A stretch of 26,045 nt of DNA from Acetothermia bacterium UBA7521 (GTDB lineage: Bacteria > Bipolaricaulota > Bipolaricaulia > Bipolaricaulales > Bipolaricaulaceae): positions 1-26,045 of the forward strand of contig DLNB01000065.1 in the NCBI GenBank assembly GCA_002479455.1, written 5' to 3'. Below are positions 16,568 through 22,553 of the stretch, piece after piece; positions within the stretch are counted from its first letter, which is position 1; the number at the start of each line of letters is the position of its first letter. The translations under genes were made by a program, and so were the position numbers. Below the pieces are notes generated by a model, which did not search any database, was not told the DNA's origin, and saw nothing but the letters and a program-made list of their open reading frames with translations.

Positions 16568-16573
16568 ATTCTA
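16568..16573 (-). promoter_or_regulatory. -10-like box just before the patatin gene
   Basis: TAGAAT on the minus strand, 9 nt from the ATG, with no SD in between. Confidence 0.4.
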
Positions 16574-16633
16574 GCCGGAGGCGAACCCCAGGCTGCTGCG
16601 GCGTCGCGCCTTGTGCGCGCCGAACCGCGTCCC

Positions 16634-16664
16634 GCAAGAAGAAGGGGGCGATCAACCCGCCCCC
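16634..16664 (-). terminator. Terminator of mini-gene A
   Basis: On the minus strand GGGGGCG, 7-nt loop, CGCCCCC (16644-16664) followed by TTCTTCTTGC. Confidence 0.7.
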
Positions 16665-16737
16665 TGTTCGCTTCGTCTTTCGCCACACCCGCCTATCCTG
16701 GCCGGGCACCGCCACGCTTCGGAAAGTCTATCTGCAA

Positions 16738-16779
16738 CTACTTTTTCGGCTGGGCCGGCTTCGGCTTATCCTTCTTCAT
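16738..16779 (-). CDS. Mini-gene A: 13-aa Lys/Pro-rich peptide
   Basis: The frame ATG ... TAG encodes MKKDKPKPAQPKK. It is far too short to call alone. Support comes from its context: a complete promoter, 5'UTR hairpin, SD and terminator, and near identity in peptide, codons and position to mini-gene B 225 bp away. GGAGG (16793-16797) is 13 nt before the ATG, unusually far; no in-frame alternative start exists between them. The peptide is highly basic, so nucleic-acid or ribosome contact is possible. The transcript could alternatively function as an RNA. Confidence 0.5.
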   Translation of the reverse strand: MKKDKPKPAQPKK

Positions 16780-16792
16780 GATTTGTACTGCA

Positions 16793-16858
16793 CCTCCTCG
16801 TCACCGCCCTACTGGGGGCAGTCGAGCGTACAGTAGGACGGTTCTCGTGGGAAGTCAA
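16793..16858 (-). promoter_or_regulatory. Promoter and leader of mini-gene A
   Basis: On the minus strand: -35 TTGACT (16853-16858), 17-nt spacer ending GTCC, -10 TACTGT (16830-16835), leader hairpin CTGCCCC-CAGT-AGGGCGG (16804-16821), SD GGAGG (16793-16797). The order and spacing match units B and C. Confidence 0.75.
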
Positions 16859-16869
16859 CAGCCAGCGAA

Positions 16870-16884
16870 GGGACATTTGTTACC
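16870..16884 (-). promoter_or_regulatory. Conserved 15-bp box upstream of mini-gene A
   Basis: GGTAACAAATGTCCC on the minus strand, 11 nt upstream of the -35. The same box, one base different, is at the same distance in unit B. Confidence 0.55.
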
Positions 16885-16907
16885 GTCGACCTCGGCCGCG
16901 GAGGAAG

Positions 16908-16938
16908 CGACGGGGGCGGGTGATCCCCGCCCCCGTCG
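16908..16938 (-). terminator. Terminator hairpin of mini-gene B
   Basis: A perfect 13-bp G/C stem, CGACGGGGGCGGG with its complement and a 5-nt loop, lies between units B and A. The following minus-strand tail CTTCCTCC is only weakly U-rich. Confidence 0.6.
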
Positions 16939-17003
16939 TCCGATTACGTGTTACGACTGCATCCCCGCTCTGGACGTTTCCACATCCAGAACGTACTCCC
17001 AAA

Positions 17004-17048
17004 CTACTTCTTCGGCTTGCCCGGCTTCGGCTTATCCTTCTTGTCCAT
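17004..17048 (-). CDS. Mini-gene B: 14-aa Lys/Pro-rich peptide
   Basis: Encodes MDKKDKPKPGKPKK, a paralogue of mini-gene A (KKDKPKP core identical). It has its own promoter, leader hairpin, SD (GGAGG at 17061-17065, 12 nt from ATG) and terminator. An in-frame GTG nine bases upstream (leading VLL) is closer to the SD and also occurs before gene C, but gene A lacks it, so ATG is preferred for all three. Function unknown; the charge pattern suggests binding to an acidic polymer. Confidence 0.5.
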   Translation of the reverse strand: MDKKDKPKPGKPKK

Positions 17049-17060
17049 GAGCAGCACGCA

Positions 17061-17126
17061 CCTCCTCGTTGCTGCCCCAGAAGGAGCAGTTGAGCGGAGC
17101 ATAGGACTGTTCCTGAACGGAGTCAA
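17061..17126 (-). promoter_or_regulatory. Promoter and leader of mini-gene B
   Basis: On the minus strand: -35 TTGACT (17121-17126), 17-nt spacer ending GTCC, -10 TATGCT (17098-17103), hairpin CTGCTCC-TTCT-GGGGCAG (17072-17089), SD GGAGG (17061-17065). Confidence 0.8.
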
Positions 17127-17137
17127 ATCCAAGCCAT

Positions 17138-17152
17138 GGGACATTCGTTACC
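17138..17152 (-). promoter_or_regulatory. Conserved 15-bp box upstream of mini-gene B
   Basis: GGTAACGAATGTCCC on the minus strand, 11 nt upstream of the -35. It differs from the unit A box at one base, while the intervening 11 nt differ more. Placement suits an activator or alpha-CTD contact. Unit C lacks it. Confidence 0.55.
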
Positions 17153-17190
17153 TCCGTCGGGGGACCGGGAGGCCGGCCGACTTGCCCGTG

Positions 17191-17221
17191 AAAAGAGAGA
17201 GGGGCAGATGAGATCTGCCCC
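17191..17221 (-). terminator. Terminator of mini-gene C
   Basis: On the minus strand GGGGCAGAT, 3-nt loop, ATCTGCCCC (17201-17221), followed by TCTCTCTTTT: a classic intrinsic terminator. Confidence 0.85.
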
Positions 17222-17283
17222 CGCAACGCTGCAAACGTTCTTGCGCACTGCTCGTGGATCACGCCCAGCACGCACGGGCCAAA

Positions 17284-17430
17284 CTACTTCTTCTTCGTCG
17301 TCTTGGCCGTGGTCTTCGGCTTGCTAACAGCCTTTGCCTTAGCCGTGGTCTTCGGCTTGGCCGCAGCTTTCGCCTTGGCCGGTGCCTTCGCTGTGGCCTT
17401 CGGTTTTACCGTCTTCGCCTTTGCAGCCAT
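17284..17430 (-). CDS. Mini-gene C: 48-aa histone H1-like Lys/Ala-rich protein
   Basis: A 48-aa protein built of AK, KPK, TAK and KTT units with only K, A, T, P, V, S and M. It resembles the disordered basic tails of histone H1, of some bacterial HU proteins and of Hc1-like proteins. No folded DNA-binding domain is attached. It probably binds DNA or RNA through charge. It is the largest member of the array and shares promoter layout, leader hairpin and start context (GTGCTGCTCATGG) with gene B. ATG 17430 is preferred; GTG 17439, 4 nt from the SD, would add VLL. It is divergent from the TauE/SafE gene. Confidence 0.65.
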   Translation of the reverse strand: MAAKAKTVKPKATAKAPAKAKAAAKPKTTAKAKAVSKPKTTAKTTKKK

Positions 17431-17443
17431 GAGCAGCACGCCA

Positions 17444-17509
17444 CCTCCTCGTCGCTGCCCCTGTAGGAGCAGACCCCTTGACAATAGGACCGCTGGCCAG
17501 AAAAGTCAA
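17444..17509 (-). promoter_or_regulatory. Promoter and leader of mini-gene C
   Basis: On the minus strand: -35 TTGACT (17504-17509), 17-nt spacer ending GTCC, -10 TATTGT (17481-17486), hairpin CTGCTCC-TACA-GGGGCAG (17455-17472), SD GGAGG (17444-17448). Confidence 0.8.
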
Positions 17510-17574
17510 ATCCCGTGAGGCGGGGGGCGTCCGCCATCGGCGTTTTCTCCGGTTTCGCTTGCCCACAACCCTGT

Positions 17575-17580
17575 TACAAT
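17575..17580 (+). promoter_or_regulatory. -10-like box just before the TauE/SafE gene
   Basis: TACAAT ends 7 nt before ATG 17588 and no SD intervenes, predicting a leaderless transcript. Confidence 0.45.
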
Positions 17581-17587
17581 CGCCGTT

Positions 17588-18343
17588 ATGACGTATTTCC
17601 TTCTTGCGCTGGCGGGGATCGGGGTGGGGGCAATGGGGTCGATGCTCGGCATTGGAGGGGGCATCTTCATGGTCCCGCTCCTCCTGCTTGCCGGCCTCGT
17701 ACCGACTTCCCAGGAGGCAGTGGGGACGAGCATCGCCGCTGTGGCCGCCACGGGGCTGTCGAGCACGCTTGCCTACCGTCGCCACGGCGCGACGAACTGG
17801 CGCGTAGGTCTGGCGTTGATCCCGGGAGCGGTCGGGGGCGGTTGGCTGGGTCCGTGGATCTCTCAGCTCATCGCATCAAGCACCCTGGCGTTGATATTCG
17901 GGGTCTTCCTCCTCTACCCGGCGGCGGTTCTCCTGTTGGGCAAGCAACCTAAAGAGTTGTTCACCGGCCGAGGACGTACCGGAATCGGGGTGATCGGAGG
18001 AGCAGCCGTGGGACTTCTGGCAGGAACTGCATCCGGCCTGTTCGGCATCGGGGGCGGGGTGATCATGGTTCCCGCGCTCACCTTGCTGGGCTTGGATATC
18101 GTGCCCGCTGTGGCCACGAGCCTGTTCGTGATGATCCCCACTGCGCTCACAGCCACACTCCGGCACACATTCGTCGGCCATACGCACTGGAATCTCGCCC
18201 TGCCCCTCATCGGGGGGGCGCTCATCGGCTCGCAGATCGGGCCCCTCATCGCCACCCGGCTCCCCGCGATGTGGCTGCGGCGGCTGTTCGCCGTTGTGCT
18301 CACCTACAGCGCCGTAGAGATGATCCTCCGCAGCCTACGCTGA
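17588..18343 (+). CDS. TauE/SafE-family sulfite/anion permease
   Basis: A 251-aa membrane protein of about eight helices formed by an internal duplication. The glycine-rich signature appears twice: MLGIGGGIFMVPLLLLAG near residue 20, and LFGIGGGVIMVPALTLLGLD in the second half. Each is followed by a (V/A)GTSI or VATSLF helix. Members move sulfite, sulfoacetate or other organosulfur anions; the exact substrate is not shown by sequence, and no sulfur-metabolism gene adjoins. It is transcribed away from mini-gene C and converges on the YdcZ-like gene. Confidence 0.9.
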   Translation: MTYFLLALAGIGVGAMGSMLGIGGGIFMVPLLLLAGLVPTSQEAVGTSIAAVAATGLSSTLAYRRHGATNWRVGLALIPGAVGGGWLGPWISQLIASSTLALIFGVFLLYPAAVLLLGKQPKELFTGRGRTGIGVIGGAAVGLLAGTASGLFGIGGGVIMVPALTLLGLDIVPAVATSLFVMIPTALTATLRHTFVGHTHWNLALPLIGGALIGSQIGPLIATRLPAMWLRRLFAVVLTYSAVEMILRSLR

Positions 18344-18431
18344 GTCCGAGGAAGCGCTCCGTATCCGTGACGTTCTCGGCGACGCACGTGCGTTGAACTC
18401 TCCCTCTCCTCCGCCGGCACCCACGACCCCC

Positions 18432-18869
18432 TCAGCGAACGACGAGCCACGTGCCGAGCGCCAGGACGAAGAGCCCGATCATCCTGGGGAGGTCTAGCGT
18501 CCGCTGGACCGCGCCGAGGAGGCCGAAGTGGTCGAGCATCGCCCCCAATGCGAGCTGGGCCGCAATGGTCACGGTCAGTGTTGACGCCAGCCCAATCCGC
18601 GGGACCGCGTAGCTGATCGAGCCGACGATCACCACTCCCAGGAACCCCGCGGAGAGCGTGTACCAGGGAACCGTGGTCCACGCGCCGAGGTTCCCGCCCC
18701 GGAGGAAGGCCATGATCACCGCCGACAGAAGCAATCCCCCTGCGTGGACGATGAACACGCTCTCGGGCACACCCACCCGCGCCCCGATGACCCCGGAAAA
18801 GAGCGACTGAAAGCAAATCACCACGCCACCCACCAGGGCGATGATCACCGCCGGACTGAAGAACGCCAT
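18432..18869 (-). CDS. YdcZ/DUF606-type small DMT-superfamily membrane protein
   Basis: A 145-aa protein with five predicted helices, starting VIIALVGGVVICFQSLFSGV and including the FLGVVIVGSISYAVPRIGLA segment that is typical of the DUF606 half-transporters. These presumably work as dimers, and their substrate is unknown. ATG 18869 has GGAGG 4 nt upstream; a longer upstream frame is rich in basic and Trp residues and looks non-coding. It converges on the TauE/SafE gene with 88 nt between stops. Confidence 0.78.
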   Translation of the reverse strand: MAFFSPAVIIALVGGVVICFQSLFSGVIGARVGVPESVFIVHAGGLLLSAVIMAFLRGGNLGAWTTVPWYTLSAGFLGVVIVGSISYAVPRIGLASTLTVTIAAQLALGAMLDHFGLLGAVQRTLDLPRMIGLFVLALGTWLVVR

Positions 18870-19120
18870 CAACCCTCCTCGCCGCGCGTGCGGAAGATGC
18901 TCAACCGACCCCAAGTGTGCCCATCGAACCTCAAGCCACAAGCCAGCACGGCCGGAACGCCCGCTCTTCCTGGCCTGGCCGTGGGAGCGCCTGCCGTGAA
19001 GCCAGCCGTGGTCCGGCCATGGCGTATCCTCCGTCCTCACCTGGACAGGCAAGAGACGTGGCGTTGGACCGACGCCTGGCTACCCGAGAAGCGCCTCGTC
19101 CCGTCGCGCGTATCCTGGGT

Positions 19121-19579
19121 TCATCCCCGCGGTCCGTGGCCCCGAAGCCGCTGGAGAAGCTCCCACAACGCCGTCCGATCGCCGTCGTACCGAAGCAGAC
19201 GGTGTGCTTCATCGTAGCTCATCCACCGCACCTCCGTGTGTTCGCGCGACAAGACGATTTCCACACCCTGCGCCTGGATGCCGAAGCTGTACTGCGGGAT
19301 GACGTATACGTCTTCTCCCCAGAGGTGGCTGTCGCGGAACTCCGTCACCGGCACCGACTGCACCGTGTCCAACTCGACGACGGGCAGATCGAGCGGCAAC
19401 CGCGCCTCTTCGTCTGCCTCGCGGCGCGCGGCGTCGAGGGGCGTCTCGCCGTCTTCCCCTCCACCGGCGATCCCCTGCCACCACTCTCCGTCCGCCCGTC
19501 GGAACAGGGCGAACTCGAACTCGGCTTCAGCCGTGCGCCGATACGGGTAGACCAACACCTGGAACGGAGCCCTCGCCAT
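19121..19579 (-). CDS. NUDIX hydrolase
   Basis: A 152-aa protein. The NUDIX box is present near residues 38-60: G-x5-E-x7-REAxEE (GGEDGETP ... RREADEEA), with the last conserved Gly replaced by Arg (EEARL). The metal-binding glutamates are intact, so nucleoside diphosphate-X hydrolysis is expected. Spacing and WWQGIAGG before the box recall dihydroneopterin triphosphate or dNTP pyrophosphatases. ATG 19579 is chosen over a longer frame because a TAGAAT box (19588-19593, minus) ends 8 nt upstream; there is no SD. It is followed on the plus-coordinate side by the frameshifted methyltransferase, read in the same direction. Confidence 0.85.
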   Translation of the reverse strand: MARAPFQVLVYPYRRTAEAEFEFALFRRADGEWWQGIAGGGEDGETPLDAARREADEEARLPLDLPVVELDTVQSVPVTEFRDSHLWGEDVYVIPQYSFGIQAQGVEIVLSREHTEVRWMSYDEAHRLLRYDGDRTALWELLQRLRGHGPRG

Positions 19580-19587
19580 CGCACGCC

Positions 19588-19593
19588 ATTCTA
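19588..19593 (-). promoter_or_regulatory. -10-like box just before the NUDIX gene
   Basis: TAGAAT on the minus strand, 8 nt from the ATG, with no SD. Confidence 0.4.
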
Positions 19594-19631
19594 CTGGGCG
19601 CTTCTCACGCAGGCGCTGAACTCGCCAGCGC

Positions 19632-20409
19632 TCACACCCACGGCCGCTCGGCAAGGAGGCAGAACAGCCGGTCGGCGATCGTCGCCGGCCGGGACGAGAA
19701 GTTTGAGTGGGCACGGATCGCGGTATACCCCGCCTCCTTGAGCATGGCGATGGTCTCCGCCAGTGTGTACGACCGCGTGGCTGGCGAGCGGCTGTGGTGC
19801 TCGGTCTCCACGATCACGCCGTCCCGCAGTAGATCGTAGCGGTCCTCGGTGCTCTCGATCCGCGCAGCCGGATCGTAGGTCATGCGTCCCCAGCGCCTCA
19901 CCTGAACGCCGTTTTCCCCGTCCGCTGCCTCCGCGGCAAGGACCCACTCCCCAGTGTGCTCCTCCTTGTCGAGGTCCATGATTCGGCAGGGCCAGCGTGC
20001 CGCCGGGCTGCAGGTGGGTCCAGAACCTGCGCAGGGATTCTCGGGCAAGGTCGGGATCCGTCACGAGCTGGAACGAGCTCGACGGGACAAGGATCGTCCG
20101 GTAGCGCTGCGGCAGGTTCAGCGTCTCCATCGCCCCCTCGTAGAGGATGGGGTTCAGGCCGCGTTCCTCGGCCTTCCTCCGGCACAGGGCGAGCATCTCC
20201 GGCGAGACATCCACGCCCTCGATCGCGATCCCCCGACCGAGGTACTCCAGCATGAGCCGCCCCGTGCCGCAGCCGACGTCAAGGACCGGCTGTCCGCTCT
20301 TCATGATCACCCACCGGAAGAACGCCCGATCCGGCCATTTCCGCGTGTCCCCACGGAGGAGGTCCCAGTACAGGGCCATCAGCCCGCGGTACTCGTAGGT
20401 CGTGTTCAT
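19632..20409 (-). pseudogene. Class I SAM methyltransferase, split by one frameshift
   Basis: The first frame from ATG 20409 (MNTTYEYRGLMALYWDLLRG) contains motif I VLDVGCGTG at residues 42-50, the acidic EGVDVSPEMLAL strand, and continues to LQPGGTLAL. At about 19975-19990 the homologous continuation moves to another frame (IMDLDKEEHTGEWVLAAEA ... YTLAETIAMLKEAGY) and ends at TGA 19632-19634. The combined length is 778 nt, one base more than a whole number of codons, so one extra base accounts for the break. The downstream half shows no decay, so a sequencing error or very recent mutation is as likely as true loss. Methyl acceptor unknown. Confidence 0.75.
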
Positions 20410-20823
20410 CCGTTCATCCCGAACTCCGGAACTTAAGACTCCGCGCGGAGTTGGACCGCGGGGCCTTGCGGCCACCTGCCTGCCCTGCCTGCAGCAGGCA
20501 GGCGGCAGGCAGGCGCGGAGGAGATCGGATCCCCGCGGTCGAACAGACATCCACCGCAGAGGGGAGAGCGTAGGCCTCCGTAGAGTCGGGGCTTGTGCCC
20601 GACGGACGTTCGTCGGTCACAGGGTCTTGCTGGCGTTTGTGGCAGACAGGATGTGGGGCTACCGCTCCCTGCATCCTCTCGGTGACCAGGCTCCTCCAGG
20701 CTTTGTGCTGTCCACAGCGGGGCTCCGTGTGCCGACTTGCCTGCGCGCGCCGCGCAAGCAGGAGGCCTGCGTGCTGCAGGTCCGCGGACCCAAGGTCTTC
20801 CCTACAGGCTGCCGGCCTCCCGG
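20410..20823. repeat. Intergenic repeats and hairpins, no gene seen
   Basis: Contains a large inverted repeat of CCTGCCTGC/GCAGGCAGG units (20471-20512), a REP-like unit GTCGGGG-CTTGT-GCCCGAC (20584-20603), and a second CTTGCCTGCGCG ... GCAAGCAGG-type palindrome around 20737-20785. Long open frames exist across it on the plus strand, but their composition is that of antisense shadow. Confidence 0.5.
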
Positions 20824-20994
20824 TCACCGCCGATCCTCCACCAGGGCCTTGGCGACGGTTCGCCCATGCACCCGGGGCGGGTTCCTCGCACCCCGAGGCT
20901 TGCCACCCGACCACGTTACCCGGCCGAGATCCACAAGAACCTTCAGCCGCGGACCGATGGGGGTACCTGGCTCAGTCCGTCTTGTGTCATCCAT
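20824..20994 (-). CDS. 56-aa ORF translationally coupled to the GNAT-like gene
   Basis: ATG 20994 is preceded by a perfect AGGAGGTGA, 6 nt away, lying inside the end of the upstream gene; the two frames overlap by 8 nt (ATGGATGA). The product begins MDDTRRTEPGTPIGPRLKVL, continues GRVTWSGGKPRGARNPP, and ends HGRTVAKALVEDRR. It is basic and soluble. The ending weakly recalls small DNA-binding antitoxins, but I cannot assign a family. SD quality and overlap argue it is translated. Confidence 0.5.
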   Translation of the reverse strand: MDDTRRTEPGTPIGPRLKVLVDLGRVTWSGGKPRGARNPPRVHGRTVAKALVEDRR

Positions 20995-21832
20995 CGCTCA
21001 CCTCCTGGCGCACTCGCGCGAGCTTGTCCGAGACAAGATCCCGAAGCTCGCCGACCTTCATTCGGTGAATGGGGATCTTATCGCCGTTAGCGAACGCCCA
21101 TTCCCAGTTCCAGGGGCGGATGGCCCACCGCACCGCTTCCTCGTGCGTGTCCACCCGGTGCGGCAGGTGACGAACCAGCGCCGTCGCCTCTTCGGGAAGC
21201 CCGGCCAGCGCTTCCTCCAGCAGGGCGGCGTGGCGGAGGCTGTACGGGCAGCGGCTGCTCCACGCGGACTCGATCGCCAGAAGGCCATGGGAAGACAGGT
21301 CTTGCGGCGCGAAGTTTTCTGGGGAGAGCCGCGGCCGCGCGACCCCTGCCGTGAAGGGCCGCCACATCAGCGCGACGTAGTCCGTCCTCTCCACAACCTC
21401 GAACCCCAGCTCCTGGAGAAAGGAAGTCGGAAAGTGCACGGGGTTGTCCCACCCGAGCGTCGCAAGCCCGGAGAACCGGCCCGCGGCGGCCTCGATCACC
21501 TTGCAGACCAGGCGCTTCTCTTGGGCGAGGTGATCGGCCTCATCGTCTCGGACGACGGGCACCCAGTGGTAGCACATCAAGACCGCCGCCCCGCGGGCCT
21601 CGATGGGAAACGGCGCAACCTCAGCGGGCATGTACTCGACGCCCCCCCGCGCCAGGCCGTCGTGGTAGGAGACGAATCCCTCCATCCCCATCTCCAGCAT
21701 CTCTCGGCGCCAGGCGACCACCGCCGACAGATCCCCCCGGAACCCCTTGCCCTCCAGTTCCAGCCCGCCGGGGCAGCAGATGACCTCCCCCACGTTCTCT
21801 TCCGTCAGCCGCCGGTCGTCGTAGGTCTCCAC
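20987..21832 (-). CDS. GNAT-like acetyltransferase domain protein
   Basis: A 281-aa protein from GTG 21832, chosen because GGGAG lies 5 nt upstream and the product then starts VETYDDRRLTEENVGEV; a longer frame reaches ATG 21979. The N-terminal part (CCPGGLELEGKGFRGDLSAV ... GFVSYHDGLARGGVEYMPAE) and the segment LGWDNPVHFPTSFLQELGFE match a GNAT subgroup with a CoA-site loop and an LxxLGFEVV strand near the end. The canonical R/QxxGxG loop is degenerate (VRDDEADHLAQEKRLV), so activity is uncertain. The last 100 residues, including PWNWEWAFANGDKI, form an extra C-terminal region I do not recognise. TAGAT-like -10 TAGTAT lies at 21853-21858. Confidence 0.65.
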   Translation of the reverse strand: METYDDRRLTEENVGEVICCPGGLELEGKGFRGDLSAVVAWRREMLEMGMEGFVSYHDGLARGGVEYMPAEVAPFPIEARGAAVLMCYHWVPVVRDDEADHLAQEKRLVCKVIEAAAGRFSGLATLGWDNPVHFPTSFLQELGFEVVERTDYVALMWRPFTAGVARPRLSPENFAPQDLSSHGLLAIESAWSSRCPYSLRHAALLEEALAGLPEEATALVRHLPHRVDTHEEAVRWAIRPWNWEWAFANGDKIPIHRMKVGELRDLVSDKLARVRQEVSDG

Positions 21833-22019
21833 GGGCTCTCCCCCTCGAACAGATACTAACCCAGACGCGATTCCCCCTGCACGGGCCTTCTGAACCCGCG
21901 TCGCCTGCGGCATGAGGTGTTCCCCGCCACGGTCCTGCATCGTCTCCACCCCCTCTCCACCGATGGCCGATACGGTCACCTCACTTTACGCCTGCGGACA
22001 GGCACCAGGGAGGTGATGT

Positions 22020-22265
22020 ATGCGAAACTGGAAGCGAACAGGGCTCGTGATCGTGCTGGTCGGCCTGGTCGCGCTGGGGGCGCTCGCTGCTCAGGGCCGG
22101 TTTGGGAACCCGGGTCGGGCGTGCGCCAATCCCAGCGCACAGCCGTGCGTCATGGCTGCCGATGGCCAGCTGTGCCAGCAGACCGAGCAAGCGTGCCAAC
22201 AGCTCTGCGGGGCGGCGTGCCCCGGCGGCATGCGCGGCGTCCGACAGATGCGCTGTGGACGCTGA
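22020..22265 (+). CDS. Small exported Cys-rich protein
   Basis: An 81-aa protein. ATG 22020 follows GGGAGG with 6 nt spacing. A signal peptide is clear: RNWKR, hydrophobic TGLVIVLVGLVALGAL, then AAQG cleavage region. The mature part of about 55 residues has seven Cys, including CANPSAQPC and CQQTEQACQQLCGAACPGG, which suggests disulfide bonds or metal binding outside the cytoplasm. No family recognised. A terminator follows at 22310. Confidence 0.7.
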   Translation: MRNWKRTGLVIVLVGLVALGALAAQGRFGNPGRACANPSAQPCVMAADGQLCQQTEQACQQLCGAACPGGMRGVRQMRCGR

Positions 22266-22309
22266 TCCAGAGCACAACCACTAGGCAAGGCTTCCACAAC
22301 CACGAAAGG

Positions 22310-22346
22310 CAGAAGCGAGGGATGCGCCCTCGCTTCTGTCTCTTTG
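22310..22346 (+). terminator. Intrinsic terminator of the Cys-rich protein gene
   Basis: CAGAAGCGAGGG, loop ATGCG, CCCTCGCTTCTG (perfect 12-bp stem) followed by TCTCTTTGA. Confidence 0.85.
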
Positions 22347-22434
22347 AGAGAAGTCGAAGCCCTGCACCATGTCGGTGGAATTCGGCGCTACAGACCTGCC
22401 GCACGCAGGGCGAGGCTCAGGAGAGCGCGTCGGG

Positions 22435-22553
22435 CGCGAAGATGTCCGCCGTAGCGTCGCAGCTTGTCTGCGACGGCCTACCCCACGCTGCCTCACCGAC
22501 AACCGACGAACCACCCAACCGAACTTCCGTCGGGCATGAAGCCCGCCGCTACG
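22435..22553. repeat. 119-bp composite REP element, copy 1
   Basis: Almost identical (two differences) to 23929-24047. It contains hairpin CGTCGCAG-CTTGT-CTGCGACG, a linker with ACAACCGACGAACC, and the inverted unit GTCGGGC-ATGAA-GCCCG(C)CG ending GCTACG. Its last bases supply the TAG stop of the flavoprotein gene read on the minus strand. Confidence 0.85.

Noticed and set aside
18870..19120. A gene between the YdcZ-like and NUDIX genes
   Set aside because: Short open frames exist on both strands but none has an SD, normal composition or recognisable motif.
20402..21859. 485-codon plus-strand frame over repeats and the GNAT-like gene
   Set aside because: It crosses REP hairpins and runs antisense to a gene with SD and family motifs.
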